The position numbers were made by a program, and so were the translations under genes. From NCBI RefSeq assembly GCF_949987535.1, contig NC_080064.1, forward strand, positions 132,336,708 through 132,400,707: 64,000 nt of DNA, given 5' to 3'. The notes beneath the pieces were generated by a model. That model ran no database searches. It saw only the letters and a list, made by a program, of their open reading frames with translations, and was not told the origin of the DNA. Source of the DNA: Balaenoptera acutorostrata. Taxonomy: Eukaryota; Chordata; Mammalia; Artiodactyla; Balaenopteridae. Of the stretch, positions 1 to 10,879 are shown in pieces (within the stretch, counting starts at the first letter, position 1; each line of letters begins with the position of its first letter).

Positions 1-538
1 AGTGTCTGACTTGACAACAAGGCATTGAATTTAGACTGTCACTTAATCACAAAGAGACACTGTATGTTGGAGAGGGCCTGAGAGAAGAGTAGCAGGAAAG
101 AAAAGAGGTTGGAGAGATTAAAAATATAACTGGATGCATTGAGATAGGTGGGATAGATCAGACTCACTAAGGATCTTTAAGGCACTAATACTTAAGGGAG
201 ATGGAATTCTATTCTTTAAGAATAAGGCATTTAGTTAAAGTAGTGGAGTAAGTGGAAGACAAAATGTCAGAGGAAATGTTCTAAAGGCAAACCTGAGAAT
301 AGAATGTATGTAGAAAGAGAGGAGGGTAAAGGCAAAGGGAAGGTTGATACTAAATGATTTGTATTATTGCATTAAACACTGTTCCAGAAAATTAGAAGGT
401 TTATTAATACCAGGTTGGCAATTTGGGGATTTTTTTGGTCATAGCTGGCTTAGCTTTTTTAAAATCAGTAGTGAGGACTGGCTTTTCACTAGGTTCTGTA
501 AGAAACTTTCTCCTGGTTTAATTTTTGTCACTTCTTGG
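1..538. other. Unannotated sequence
   Basis: I see no gene or recognisable repeat here. The sequence is AT-rich, with short purine-rich runs. The one small open frame starting at 344 has no recognisable domain and is expected by chance. Confidence 0.6.
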
Positions 539-640
539 AGCTGCATTAGGATGCAGAGAAACAAGAGATTTGCCCAAGGTCAGAAATAGAATCACAGTTG
601 AGTTTGGAACTTGGTGTTCAGAACTGGGAGCCCCATGGCA
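539..640 (-). repeat. MIR SINE fragment
   Basis: The stretch 'gatttgcccaaggtcag' followed by 'ttgagtttggaac' matches the antisense core of the ancient mammalian MIR element. It is short and diverged. No target-site duplication is visible, as expected for its age. Confidence 0.5.
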
Positions 641-1130
641 GTTCATCATTTTCTCTTCCTCCTCTTATTGTTTTAAAGTACCTCCCTCTCATCCTTGCCA
701 CCTCCTTTTCCCATTCCCTTCCATTGGACCACTCTTTCCTCCTCCTTGATACTCGCCTCCATTACTTTTCTTGATGGTGGACCAGCAATGATTCCCCCCC
801 CCCCCCATACACAATAGGGTAAAGAGACAGGGAACAGGATTTTTCTCAGGCTTAGACCAGGTAATTTGGCTGAGATAATATATTCTAGAGTAAATTGTAA
901 CTTTTAGGAAACAGATGGGCCCAGGAAAAGACTACATGAAATAGTGGATGTTTTCACACAATATTAATATTTTCACACCAGGTGGGCATATCTAGAAAGT
1001 TGTGCCTGGGTTGGTCACTGATTGACCTTGCTTAAACCGAGGAAAGCTTCTGAAAAGTTGTGTATGAATAAGTAATATAAATGGAAAGGTTACTATTTAA
1101 AGAAATGGGTGAGATTTTTTGTAAATTAAA
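641..1130. other. Unannotated sequence with a poly-C run
   Basis: No gene is visible. There is a pyrimidine-rich patch at about 650-760 and a homopolymer of 13 C at 794-806. Such runs are prone to slippage and to sequencing error, so its length should be treated as uncertain. Confidence 0.6.
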
Positions 1131-1142
1131 ATATATATTTGG

Positions 1143-1535
1143 GGCTTCCCTGGTGGCACAGTGGTTAAGAATCTGCCTGCCAATGCAGGCGACATGGGTT
1201 TGAGCCCTGGTCCGGGAAGATCCCACATGCCACGGAGCAACTATGCCTGTGTGCCACAGCTACTGAGCCTGCGCTCTAGAGCCCATGAGCCACAACTGCT
1301 GAGCCCGTGTGCCACAACTACTGAAGCCCGCGTGCCTAGAGCCTGTGCTCTGCAACAAGAGAAGCCACCACAATGAGAAGCCCACGCACTGCAACAAAGA
1401 GTAGCCCCTGCTCGCCGCAACTAGAGAAAGCCCATGTGCAGCAACGAAGACCCAACGCAGCCAAAAATAAAAATAAATAAATAAATTTATAAAAAACAAA
1501 ACAAGTGAGCATGCTTTAAAAAAATAATAAATAAG
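1143..1535 (+). mobile_element. CHR-type SINE (tRNA-Glu derived)
   Basis: The head 'ggcttccctggtggcaca' is followed by an A-box-like segment and by a B-box-like 'gtttgagccc', both corresponding to tRNA-Glu. These are internal RNA polymerase III promoter elements. A body rich in 'gccacaactac' repeats follows, then an (AAAT)n tail. The flanks 1131-1142 and 1536-1547 are the same 12 bp (atatatatttgg), a target-site duplication made by L1-type insertion. The B box and body are diverged from the young ~300 bp form, so this is an older copy. Confidence 0.93.
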
Positions 1536-1548
1536 ATATATATTTGGG

Positions 1549-2079
1549 TAGCAAATCCTTACCTTTCAGTTTGCTGTTTCATATTCTTTGTGTTTGTATT
1601 CTTTGGGTGAGGCCCATCAATGTCATAGAAATTATTTTAACAGTTTCAACAAGTATTAATGTTGCGTTAAATTCTTAATGTTAATAAGAAAGGTAAGATA
1701 ATTGTTGAGGAAAAGGATGACTTATTTGGTCCATGAATTTTATGAATGATACAGGATTGCTTTAGATTTTGTTTTTCTTCTAACATCCCTGCTGAAGATT
1801 CTCTATTTCCAGGAGTTTAAAGTGTGTGTGTCTTTGTGCTTCTTTGTGACAGTGTCTTATTTTCATTTCCCAGAGCTTCAAGGTCATGATATCCCCGGGA
1901 ATAACACATACATACCTATTAGAATTTAGTAGGGCTTCTGAAGGACCTCATTGTCTATCATTTCCCTGGCTTGAAATTGAAAAGACTAATTCATTTAAAT
2001 AAGTAATTTGATGGGTACCTAATCTTACTTAAGATATTTGTTTTCTTAGATCCTCAAAAAACCAATATTTGAAAAGGAG
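1549..2079. other. Unannotated sequence
   Basis: Apparently unique AT-rich sequence. I see no exon, promoter or repeat that I can support. Confidence 0.55.
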
Positions 2080-2330
2080 TCATCATATTCTGGTGATAGA
2101 GTGCCAGCTTTGCTGATAGCTGTGTCCGTCCCACCGCTGACTCTATACTGGATACACACATGGCTCCTCAGCGAGGCATTGAACTTCACTGGGACTTAAT
2201 TTCCTCATTTGCATTATAGGGACAATAATACAGACTTCATTGTTTTATGTGCGTGTGAGTTCCAAGTAAGATGATGTAAAGCGTATGGTCCATAAGAAGC
2301 ATTTAATAAATGATTGCTGTGATACTGTGA
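2080..2330 (+). repeat. MIR SINE fragment
   Basis: The 'ttaatttcctcatttgcatt' core is followed by 'agaagcatttaataaatgat'. This fits the conserved centre and 3' end of MIR in sense orientation. It is strongly diverged. Confidence 0.5.
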
Positions 2331-2479
2331 TTTATAAGAAAAATATATATTTTGTCATTCACATGACCAAAATATCAATATAATTCTCAAATATATTTGG
2401 TCTTCATTCACAGTTCCTGGCTCACAGCTCCCAAAACCCTTGGAATTTCCTAAGTGTTGAAGGTGATAAAGGTGTCTTT

Positions 2480-3185
2480 TGTTAGGTTAATGAGGTGACT
2501 TTTGGAAAGCACCCAAGGATAAGGGCCGGTTGCCAGTGGAACCAACCACATGATTAGAGGGTTGGAACTTTGTCTCATGCCCCACCCCCAACCTCTAGGG
2601 AGGGGAGAGGGGCTTCAAGTTGAATCAGTTGCCAGTGGCTAATGATTTAATCAATCATAACTGTAATGAAGCCTCCATAAAAAAACCCAAAAGAACAGGG
2701 TTCAGAGAGCTTCTGGGTTGGCAAACACGTGGAGATTTGGGGAGAGTGGTGTACCTGGAGAAGGCATGGAAGCTCCTCACCCTTTCCCCGTACCTTGTCC
2801 TGTATGTCTCTTCCATATGGCTGTTCCTGATTTATATATATCTTTTTATAATAAACCAGTAGTGTAATAAGTAAAATGCTTCTCTGAGTTCTCTGAACTG
2901 CTCTAGCAAGTTGACTGAATCAAGGAGGAGGTCATGGGAACATCCAATCTGTAGCTGGTGGGTTAGAAACACAGCTAACAACCGGGGCTTGTGATTGGTG
3001 CCTGAAGTTGCAGGAGAGGGCGGTCTTGTGGAACTGAGCTGTCAACCTGTGAAATCTGATGCTTTCTCCAGGTAGATAGTGTCAGAATTGAGTTGAGTTG
3101 TAGGATACCCGGCTGGTGTCCGGAGTACTGCTTATTGTCGGTGTGGAAAACCACCTCCCCATGTTGGAATTGCTACCAGAACCCA
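2480..3185 (+). mobile_element. Solo LTR of an ancient endogenous retrovirus
   Basis: A block of about 700 bp resembles a mammalian ERV-type LTR. It begins near 'tgttaggttaatgagg', contains 'gaagcctccataaaaaaacc', and has a polyadenylation signal 'aataaacc' at about 2852 followed by a GT-rich stretch. It continues through 'tccaggtagatagtgtcaga' to about 3185. No internal retroviral genes flank it on either side, so it is a solo LTR left by recombination or a fragment. I think of a MER21-like ERVL family, but the name is from memory. I could not see a convincing short target duplication. The 80-codon open frame at 2620-2862 lies wholly inside the LTR and is not evidence of a protein. Confidence 0.7.
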
Positions 3186-3189
3186 TTTA

Positions 3190-3402
3190 ATGGTTATTAG
3201 CTTTAGTCTTTTATCTAGAATGGATGTTTTCTAACTATTTAAAAAATAACAGTAAATTTAGGAGACAGGATAGATAGTAGTGTGTAATGTGCCTGGTCTA
3301 TGATAATGCAATCAATAAATGATAGCTATTTAAGTTTTTTATCTAGACTGGGCATTTTCTGAAACAAAAGCAAATTTAAGAGAGAATAGATAGTAATGTG
3401 TA
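3190..3402 (+). repeat. Local direct duplication, two copies of about 90-100 bp
   Basis: The copies at 3190-3289 and 3318-3402 share the order 'ttttatctaga', 'ttttct', 'aaattta' and 'gatagtagtgtg' (second copy 'gatagtaatgtg'), at a spacing of about 128 bp. The second copy lacks part of the A-rich middle. This looks like an old tandem duplication next to the LTR. Confidence 0.7.
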
Positions 3403-3589
3403 TTTGCAAATTCTTTTTTGTGCATGTGGGAAAAATCACAGCTGCATCAAAATACTAACTTTTAGATCAGACTAACTTAAAGTATATTTGGACCTTTTTA
3501 AAAGAAAGCATTTCCCACATTTTGCATCACCCGAGGGTATTTTTTTTTCTTTAAAAAGATATATACAACATAAATCCCGTTTGTATACT

Positions 3590-3760
3590 CTTCCCTCCCA
3601 AGAGTTCCAAAGTACTTTTCATTTATTCTTTTATTAATCCTAACAATATCCCTGAGAGCATAGTAAAGGCATGTTTTATTAACTTCAATTTAGAAATGTG
3701 GAAGATTGAACTAGAAGTTAAGTGACATGCTAGGGTTTAAATGGCAAATACCAGAGATAA
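3590..3760 (-). repeat. MIR SINE fragment
   Basis: 'taatcctaacaatatccctg' followed by 'agttaagtgacatgctaggg' resembles antisense MIR. It is diverged and its boundaries are approximate. Confidence 0.5.
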
Positions 3761-4141
3761 TGAACATAGTAGAATTAATAACATAGAGATAATAGAATTA
3801 AAATGAATTTTGCTGAAATTATTTTCATATGTTCTCCTAGAGAATGAATTTTAAGCAAAGTATTTGATTCTGTGATATGGAATAAACCATTCTTAGCATA
3901 TCTTTATCTTTTGGAAATGTTAGATGAAGTTGTAGGCAAAGATGGAAGTAGAAGTGGGAAAAACAACTGAGAGAGTCTGATTGGAGAAGCAGGACGACTT
4001 AGCAAGAATATGAGCTAAGGCCACGGAACAGAAATGATCTACAGACAAGGGATCAGGAGGTAAGATAGAAAAATAATAGTGGCTGGTGCTATTAGACCTT
4101 AGAGAAGTATCAAAATTCTTGCAGTAGGTGTTGAACTAATA
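3761..4141. other. Unannotated sequence
   Basis: I see nothing beyond AT-rich unique sequence. Confidence 0.5.
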
Positions 4142-4159
4142 CCCAGTGACTCTATTTTA

Positions 4160-4713
4160 TTTTTTTTCTTTCTTTTTTTTTTTTTTTTTTATAAATGGCA
4201 AATATAATTGGACTTCAGTAAGATGATTAACAGCAGGATTCGCAGTGTTTGAGAATCAATTGAAATATGACTTTATAGCTACTTTTTTAAATTTATTTTT
4301 TTAAATTTATTTATTTTTAGCTGTGTTGGGTCTTTGTTTCGTGCGAGGGCTTTCTCTAGTTGCGGCAAGCGGGGGCCACTCTTCATCGCGGCGCGCGGGC
4401 CTCTCACTATCGCGGCCCCTCCCGTTGCGGGGCACAGGCTCCAGACGCGCAGGCTCAGTAGTTGTGGCTCACGGGACCAGTTGCTCCGCAGCATGTGGGA
4501 TCTTCCCAGACCAGGGCTCGAACCCGTGTACCCTGCATTAGCAGGCGGATTCTCAACCACTGCGCCACCAGGGAAGCCCTCTTTTTTTTTTTTTTAAATG
4601 GCTCACGGGCTTAGTTGCTCCGTGGCATGTGGGATCTTCCCAGACCAGGGATTGAACCTGTGTCCCCTGCATTGGCAGGCAGATTCTTAACCACTGCACC
4701 ACCAGGGAAGTCC
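4160..4713 (-). mobile_element. Composite CHR SINE insertion with possible 3' transduction
   Basis: Flanks 4142-4159 (cccagtgactctatttta) and 4714-4731 (cccaatgactctgtttta) match at 16 of 18 bases, so the whole block arrived as one insertion. Read on the minus strand it contains four parts: a SINE head (4713 to about 4600), an A tract interrupted by a second SINE, about 95 bp of non-SINE sequence (4191-4285), and a long A tail (poly-T at 4160-4190). Sequence between the SINE and the terminal poly-A, inside the target duplication, is the mark of a read-through or 3'-transduced source flank. Confidence 0.7.
4286..4578 (-). mobile_element. CHR-type SINE, long young form, nested
   Basis: On the minus strand the head 'gggcttccctggtggcgcag' is at the right end. 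The body has the 'gaggggccgcgatagtgaga' type of segment and the tail is (AAAT)-like. It sits in the A tract of the outer SINE, so it is the younger insertion. Its own target duplication is blurred by the T-rich context. Confidence 0.9.
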
Positions 4714-4731
4714 CCCAATGACTCTGTTTTA

Positions 4732-5280
4732 AATGGAAAGTTTCATATCCTGACTTGATTGACATTTCCACAATTGTTAACCTCCAATTTTAGCTCTGAG
4801 CTAGTTAACTGATTCCATTTGGTATTACATTATCTTTGTGTTGCTAGGTATGCCTCAGAAGCTTTGTGTAAGAATAGCTTTGGGTTATCCAGAGGAGGCT
4901 TAGAGCTTTGTGTGTATGTGTGTCTGTTTCTGTTACATAGTTAATAAAACTGAGGTCCATTCTTTTCATATATTTAAAGGAGGAGAAAAGATTTGAAGAA
5001 AGAACACAGTGGAATCTTACTGCTGAGGGAGTTAGGAGTATTTGTGAGTTATCTAGTTTGAGGTGGATTTGATTTACACCCACGGTAGGTGTCCCCTGGA
5101 TGTTTGTTAAAGAAATACCGCAGATAAGCTGAGGCAACATGGCAGAAAGCAAGGAGAGCTAGGATTAGTTTGGTCTTTACTGTCACCCACTGGTCTTCCG
5201 CAGCTCTCCCTGTCTGATTTAGAGCCCCTCTTCAGTGGTCCTCGTTCATACTTCACTGCACAGGGATCTTACTGTACAGT
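4732..5280. other. Unannotated sequence
   Basis: A 102-codon minus-strand open frame (4844-5152) lies here, but it shows no domain, signal or repeat homology that I can recognise. I treat it as chance. The rest appears to be unique. Confidence 0.5.
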
Positions 5281-5400
5281 TGGTTGCCTTGTCTCTCTGT
5301 CCAAGTGTTTGCAGCTTCCATGAAGTCAGGAGCTGTGTTTCATTGGTCATTTTCCATAACACAATGCTGGCATATAGCAGGAGCTAAATGAATGAACTAA
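5281..5400 (+). repeat. L2 LINE 3'-end fragment
   Basis: 'gaagtcaggagctgtgttt', then 'gctggcatatagcaggagct' and 'aaatgaatgaac', matches the 3' end of LINE2 in sense orientation. Confidence 0.6.
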
Positions 5401-5474
5401 CTACGTGATTCTATACATTTATCCAAGCTGAAGCATACGTTCTTCATCAATAAATTGGTTGAGGATGGGGTGGA

Positions 5475-5800
5475 TGTTGGACTGGATCCGAGGTTTTCAA
5501 ACTGTGGGTGTGACCTACTAGTGGGATGTGATATCAATTTAGTGGGTTGCAACAGCCTTAAAAAAGTATCAGAGTACCTTCCAGGCAGTGATGATAAGCA
5601 CTGTATGGTGAATCTTTTGTATTGGTTGTATATTTGTATACGTTTACCATGCTGCAGTATAAAATGTATTTCTTACTATGGTTGTCTTCAAAATTGTTGA
5701 ATGCCTCTGGACTGGATTAATGTTACCTCTAGTCATTTATTTAATTATTGTATATTTCAGTGGTAGGATGTATTATGGAAGGCAAAATTCACACTATACT
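5475..5800. repeat. Ancient repeat, possibly a DNA-transposon fossil
   Basis: 'ggttttcaaactgtgggtgt' followed by 'tcaatttagtgggttgcaac' is a pattern I associate with old short DNA-transposon copies scattered in mammals. I cannot name the family with confidence. Confidence 0.4.
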
Positions 5801-6165
5801 ATACTATTTCTCTAGGTGAGTTAAAATGACAATAATTTTAATATTTTTATTTTGTTAAATTGACTGTCCTTTTTTTTTTGACTGTCTTTTAATTGAAAAA
5901 GGAATATGTATATGTGATAAAAACTCAGACATTTCAAGAGTGCGTATAGTAGAAATAGTAAAAATTGTCTTTCTCTCACTGAGGTTTCTTATTTATTAAG
6001 ATGTTTGGTTTAACCTGCGTATCTGACAAATTATTTCTGAGTTTATATTTTCTTTATATTACATTTATTTGATTTTTGAGGGCAGAGAGAGTTTAATAAA
6101 CTTGTTTGGTTGTAGGTAGATGATTAAACCAGTTGTGAAAGGATACGTTTGAAAATTCTAATAGC
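5801..6165. other. Unannotated sequence
   Basis: AT-rich, with no gene or repeat that I can support. Confidence 0.5.
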
Positions 6166-6860
6166 AGGTGGATTTGTTCACTCACTGAGTCATTTACAGT
6201 CATATTTTGAGAGTCCACTCCATGCCAGAAACTGTGTGAGGCTCTATGTATATAGTAGCTCCTTCAAAGAACTTGGTGACCCAGAAGGGTACAGGATTGA
6301 TATGCACCATGCTGTTGTTATCAGGGTAACCAGGCTAACAATTTTTATGCAAGGCATTTGTTAGAAAGTAGTTGGCTGGGTCAGGATGATGTCTCCAAAT
6401 ATCTGAATAGCTGTTAATTGGAGATTGACTCTGTATGTCCCTGGAAGACTGAATTAGAACAAATGGGTGAAAGTTATAGGCAGGCGGATTTAAACTTAAC
6501 GTAAGGGAGACTGCTCAACAGAACAGTTAAGAAATGTAATGAATTGCCTGTGAAGCAGTAAGTATTCCATCACCAGAAGGATAGAGGCTGGGGATTAAAG
6601 ACTGACTGGCTTCTTGGCATGGTGTAGAAGGGAGGCAGGTGGAGCCTCTGAAGGTTCTTGACTTTGAAGATTCTTGCTATCGCATAACAACAGTTATGTG
6701 TTTATGATTATTATTGGAAATGGAAGTTTAGATAGAATTTGGGTGTCTTTAGAGGTACAGAGTGGTCTGAATGCTTAAAGGAAAATATCACATCTCTTTG
6801 GAGAGTCCAGGAAAGATTTCATCAGAGAGGTAGGGTTTGAGATGAGCAGGAGAGTATAAG
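6166..6860 (-). repeat. L2 LINE fragments, antisense
   Basis: 'ccactccatgccagaaactg' and the later 'ccaggaaagatttcatcag' with 'gtagggtttgagatgagcag' fit LINE2 read antisense. The middle is too diverged to define, so this may be two pieces. Confidence 0.4.
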
Positions 6861-7304
6861 AATTTGATAAGTTGAGATGGGGCCAAAAGTCACAGATTGC
6901 AGCCTTTTCTGACCTCTCGATGACTTAGGGATGGTTCCCTAAGTTTAGTTCCATGCTGTTTAGCTCTTCAAGGTTTCTGACTGACTTATTGTAGTTTGTG
7001 GTCCCTGAAGCAGACTGTAAACTCCTACTGGTATTCCCAGTATAATATAGTATCTTGCACAATTCTGTTTTATGTACTTAATTTTTATTGCATTTTCACT
7101 AAGAAAACTGTTGACCCGACTTAAGATGGGTTGGTACTGGGCATAAAGATCATGGCTTTTAGAAATACTTCTATTTGACACTTATGAGATAATATTGACT
7201 GTGTTTGAACTAATGCTCTTAGCTTGATAAACTAATACTTGTAGCCCATGTGCCTTAGTTTCTGAGTTATCCTTTCTCTCACCTGTACTTCTCTACAATT
7301 TTTA
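6861..7304. other. Unannotated sequence
   Basis: No recognisable gene or repeat. Confidence 0.5.
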
Positions 7305-7450
7305 CTTATTTAAAAAAAATTTTAATTAAAGTATAGTTGATTTACAGTGTTGCATTAGTTTCAGGTGTACAGCATAGTGATTCTTTTTTTTCAGGTTATA
7401 TTCCATTATAGGTTATTATAAGATATTAGATGTAATTCCCTTCCATTTTT
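7305..7450 (-). mobile_element. L1 3'-end fragment
   Basis: The 'aaagtatagttgatttacag' motif with 'ggtgtacagcatagtgattc' is the antisense of the LINE-1 3' untranslated region in cetartiodactyls. Only about 150 bp remain. Confidence 0.75.
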
Positions 7451-7634
7451 TTAATGATATAAATCTACTTATGATTCTCCTGTTTTAACATCTGCCCTCT
7501 TCAGCTGTGTTAGCTTAGCTCTTTCCTTCTCTCACTATCTTTCCAACTTTTACTATCTGAACTCTTGTTCTCTGAACCCAGGAACCAAGTAGATTTGAAT
7601 TACAAGGGATAATTAATACGTGAAAGAATGGTCC

Positions 7635-7830
7635 ATCTCAACATTTCCCAAAGCAAGTATATAGATATGTGTGTGTATGATTTACCTGAGGAACTTGTCA
7701 AAATATGGGTTCCTGGGCTCCACTCATGGAGACTGACTCAGTGGGTCTGGAGTTAAACCAGAGTAATCAGTGTTTTTCCAAAAGCTCTTCTGGTGCTCCT
7801 GATAAGCAGCCAGATTTGGGAGCTACTAAT
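7635..7830 (+). repeat. hAT-Charlie non-autonomous fossil (MER5/MER20-like)
   Basis: 'tacctgaggaacttgtcaaa' followed by 'gggttcctgggctccactc' and 'gactcagtgggtctggagtt' matches the body of a short MER5-type hAT element. The terminal inverted repeats are too decayed to place. Confidence 0.6.
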
Positions 7831-8039
7831 CACTACTTTCACAGCTCCTATTATTTCTGCAGCTGTGGATAAGGAAAGAAATGTGTCTTCATTTCCCATC
7901 AGTACACTGAAACTGCCCTTGCCAAGGTCACTGATGATCTCCAAACAGCTTAATTTACTTCCTAAGTATTTCTGAAGTTAATCACCTATGTATGCTTAAT
8001 TCCTACTACCAGTGATGCTTAATTCCTACAACTGTTGAC

Positions 8040-8360
8040 TGAGTTCAAGTTATCATCATTCATCTTCTGGACTATAGCAATATACTTAATGCCTTCCCCA
8101 TCTGTAACCCTTCAATCTAACTTCCACACAGCCATGGCATGATTGATATGAAATTAAAATTAAATGGTGTCACTATCTTGGTGAAAACTTTTCAGCTCTT
8201 AATGCCAACAGCATAAAATTTAAGCTTCTTAGCATGGCATAAAAGGCCCTGAATGGCCCAGCTTCTCCAGGTTATCTGTTGTGCTTTGACTGAACTGTGA
8301 TTCATGCCCTACACACATTTACCATGTGTTTCACATTTCTTTGCCTTTTTCATGTGGACC
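8040..8360 (+). repeat. L2 LINE fragment
   Basis: 'tagcatggcataaaaggccc' followed by 'tgaatggcccagcttctcc' and 'tttctttgcctttttcatg' follows the LINE2 3'-region order. Confidence 0.6.
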
Positions 8361-8384
8361 CCTTTATAAGAATGGTATTATAAT

Positions 8385-10225
8385 CTTGGAAGAACAAAAA
8401 CAAAAGCAACAAAGTTGGAGGACCCACACTTTCCAATTCTAGAACTTACTACAAAACTGCAGTAATCAAAACAGTATAGTACTGGCATAAGGATAGACAT
8501 ATAGATCAATGGAATAGAATTGAGAGTCTGGGAATGAACTATTACATTTATGGTCAATTGATTTCTGACAAGAATGCCAAGACAATTCAGTGCAGGGTGG
8601 GAAGAGTAGCCTTTTTAACAAATGGTGCTGGGGCAACAGGATACCCACATGCAAAAGAATTTGGGGGCTTCCCTGGTGGCACAGTGGTTGGGAATCTGCC
8701 TGCCAATGCAGGGGACACAGGTTCGAGCTCTGGTCTGGGAAGATCCCACATGCCACGGAGCGACTGGGCCCGTGAGCCACAATTGCTGAGCCTGCGTGTC
8801 TGGAGCCTGTGCTCCGCAGCAAGAGAGGCCGCGATAGTGAGAGGCCCGCGCACCGCGATGAAGAGTGGCCCCCACTTGCCGCAACTAGAGAAAGCCCTCG
8901 CACAGAAACGAAGACCCAACACAGCCATAAATAAATAAATAAATAAATAAATAAATTAATTAATTAATTAAAAAAAAAGAGAATTTGGAACACTATCTCA
9001 AACCATATACAAAAACTAACTAAAAATGTATTGAAGACCTAAATGCAAAAGCTAAAACAATAAAACTCTTAGAGTTTTAGAGCAAAACACAAGTGTAAAT
9101 CTTGATGACTTTAGATTCGGCAGTGGTTTCTTAGCTATGACACTGGAAGTACAAGTGACCAAAAAAAAAAAAATAGATAACTTGGACTTCATCAAAATTA
9201 AAAACTATTGTGCTTCGAAGGACACTACTAAGAACATGAAAAGATAACCCAGAGAATGGGAGACTTTTTTTTTTTTTTTTTTGCAAAGCATGTATCTGAT
9301 AAAGGACTAGTATCCAGAATATATAAGGAACTCTTATAACTTAATAAAAAGACAAATAACCCAATTTAAAAATGGGCAAAGGATTTGAATAGATATTTCT
9401 CCAGTGAATATATACAAATTACCAATAAGCACATGAAAAGATGCTCGGTGTCATTAGCTATTAGGGAAATGCAAATCAAAGCAACGATGAGATATCACTT
9501 CACATGCACTAAGATGGGTATGATTAAAAGAAAAAGATGAACATTAACAAGTTTCAATGAGGATATGGAGAAATTGGATTCCTCATACATTTCTGATGGG
9601 AGTGTAAAATTGTGAAGCCACTTTGGAAAACAATTTTTCAGTTTCTTAAAAAGTTAAATATAGTTATAATATCCAGCAATTCCACTCCTATGCATACACC
9701 GACAAGAATGAAAACCTAAGTATACACAATAACCTGTACATGAATGTTTATAGCAGCATTATTCATGATAGCCAAAAGGTAGAAATAGCCCAGATACCCA
9801 TCAGTTGATGAATGGATAAACAAAATGTGATATATCCATAAATGAAACTTTATTCAGCCATAAAAAGGAATAGAATACTGATACATGCTACAATGTGGAT
9901 GAACCTTGAAAACATTATGCTAAGTGAAAGAAGCCAGACACAAAAGACCACATATCATATTCCATTTATATGAAATGTCCGGAATAGGCAAATCCATAGG
10001 GACAGAAAGCAGATTAGTGGTTGCCAGGAGCTAAGGCAGGGTATGGAAATGGAGAATGACTGCTAGTGGGTATGGGGTTTCTTTTGGGGGTGATGAAAAT
10101 GTTCTGGGATTAGATAGCATTGATGGTTGTAAAATATTGTGAATATGTTAAAAATGACCGAATTGTACAGTTCCAAAGGGTGAATTTTATGGTACGTGAA
10201 TTATATCTCAATTAAAAGACAACCT
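8385..10225 (+). pseudogene. Old L1 (L1M-type) ORF2/3'UTR fragment
   Basis: This is a 5'-truncated LINE-1 fossil in sense orientation. It starts in the ORF2 3' half with 'aagttggaggacccacact' and 'actggcataaggatagacat', and is interrupted by a SINE at 8665-8979. It continues with 'ggacttcatcaaaattaaa' and 'gggcaaaggatttgaataga', then enters a long 3' untranslated region ending near 'gaattatatctcaattaaaa'. The ORF2 reading frame is broken throughout, so it can make no reverse transcriptase. The 3'UTR and divergence suggest an L1M subfamily much older than the copies at 23-32 and 46-51 kb. This is the only L1 in the window that I place on the plus strand with confidence. Confidence 0.85.
8665..8979 (+). 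mobile_element. CHR-type SINE, long young form
   Basis: The head 'gggcttccctggtggcacag', B-box 'ggttcgagctc', body 'gaggccgcgatagtgagagg' and an (AAAT)n/(AATT)n tail are all present. It is flanked by the 9-bp target duplication 'agaatttgg' (8656-8664 and 8980-8988) inside the old L1. The sequence is close to the other young copies in the window, implying recent insertion. Confidence 0.95.
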
Positions 10226-10239
10226 TAGGGATTAGATTA

Positions 10240-10830
10240 AATCACTTCAGGAGAGGATATGTGAAAGAGGGGAAAAAGAAGAAAAGCAGAAGAAAGGCAT
10301 CCTGCAAAGGGAGCCAAGGAGAGACCAAAGATGTAGCAGGTAAATCAAGAGGCTGTTTGCTAGCCTCAGGCGGTAATGCTAGCAATGGGGAGTGGCAGAT
10401 GAAGTTTCGCTCACTCACTGCCGCTCACCTCCTGCTGTGCGGTCCCGGTTGGGTACCCCTGTATTAGAGCATTTTTGTTTGCTAGTGGGAATGATCCAGG
10501 AGAAGACATAGATGATACAGGGAAGAAAGACAGGAGGGAGGGTCAGGAAAGCCTTGGGAAAATGCAGGGGGATGGAATCCAGAGGTTCTGTGGTGGAAAG
10601 CCTCTTACAAGAGGAGGAGGGGCACCTCATCCACTGGAACTAAAGGATAAAGAAGCTGGTGCATAGACTTGATAGGGGGAGGATAGGGAAGTTCCAATTT
10701 GATAAGATGACAGCATTAACTGATGGTAGAGTGGGAAGGAGAGGGAGGAATAGAAAGAAGAAAGGAAAACGTAGGCAAAGAATACCTGAGGGAATGGGAG
10801 TGTGAGTTCAGTAGAGAAGTATATTCAAAA
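10240..10830 (+). repeat. Ancient interspersed repeat (family unnamed), interrupted by hAT remnant
   Basis: 'gtgggaatgatccaggagaa', 'gatgatacagggaagaaaga' and 'gggggatggaatccagaggt' resemble a purine-rich mammalian repeat that also appears at 60600-61178 and 61773-62040. I recognise the pattern but cannot name the family. A hAT fragment splits the block at about 10365-10461. Confidence 0.45.
10365..10461 (+). mobile_element. Charlie3/MER1-like hAT terminal fragment
   Basis: The stretch with 'gccgctcacctcctgctgtg' and the terminal 'ggttgggtacccctg' matches the right end of the complete element at 37630-40679, as 'gccgctcacctcctgctgtg' and 'gggattgggaaccctg'. An internal gap of about 35 bp lies just before the terminus. 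The left half is absent, so this is a truncated remnant. Confidence 0.75.
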
Positions 10831-10879
10831 TGTATATGAAATTGTCCTTTTCATAAGTCAAAAACAAGTGGATTTTCTA

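Noticed and set aside
1143..1260. tRNA-Glu-like sequence at SINE heads as a real tRNA gene
   Set aside because: The A- and B-box-like parts are there, but the acceptor stem and 3' end do not form a proper cloverleaf, and each is fused to a SINE body.
2620..2862. 80-codon frame inside the solo LTR
   Set aside because: LTRs of this type are non-coding. The frame covers the polyadenylation region and has no retroviral protein features.
8466..8938. Open frames of 113-145 codons on both strands around 8.5-8.9 kb
   Set aside because: They run through a CHR SINE in several frames at once. The same peptide patterns recur at every young SINE (17.0, 39.4, 57.3 and 61.5 kb).
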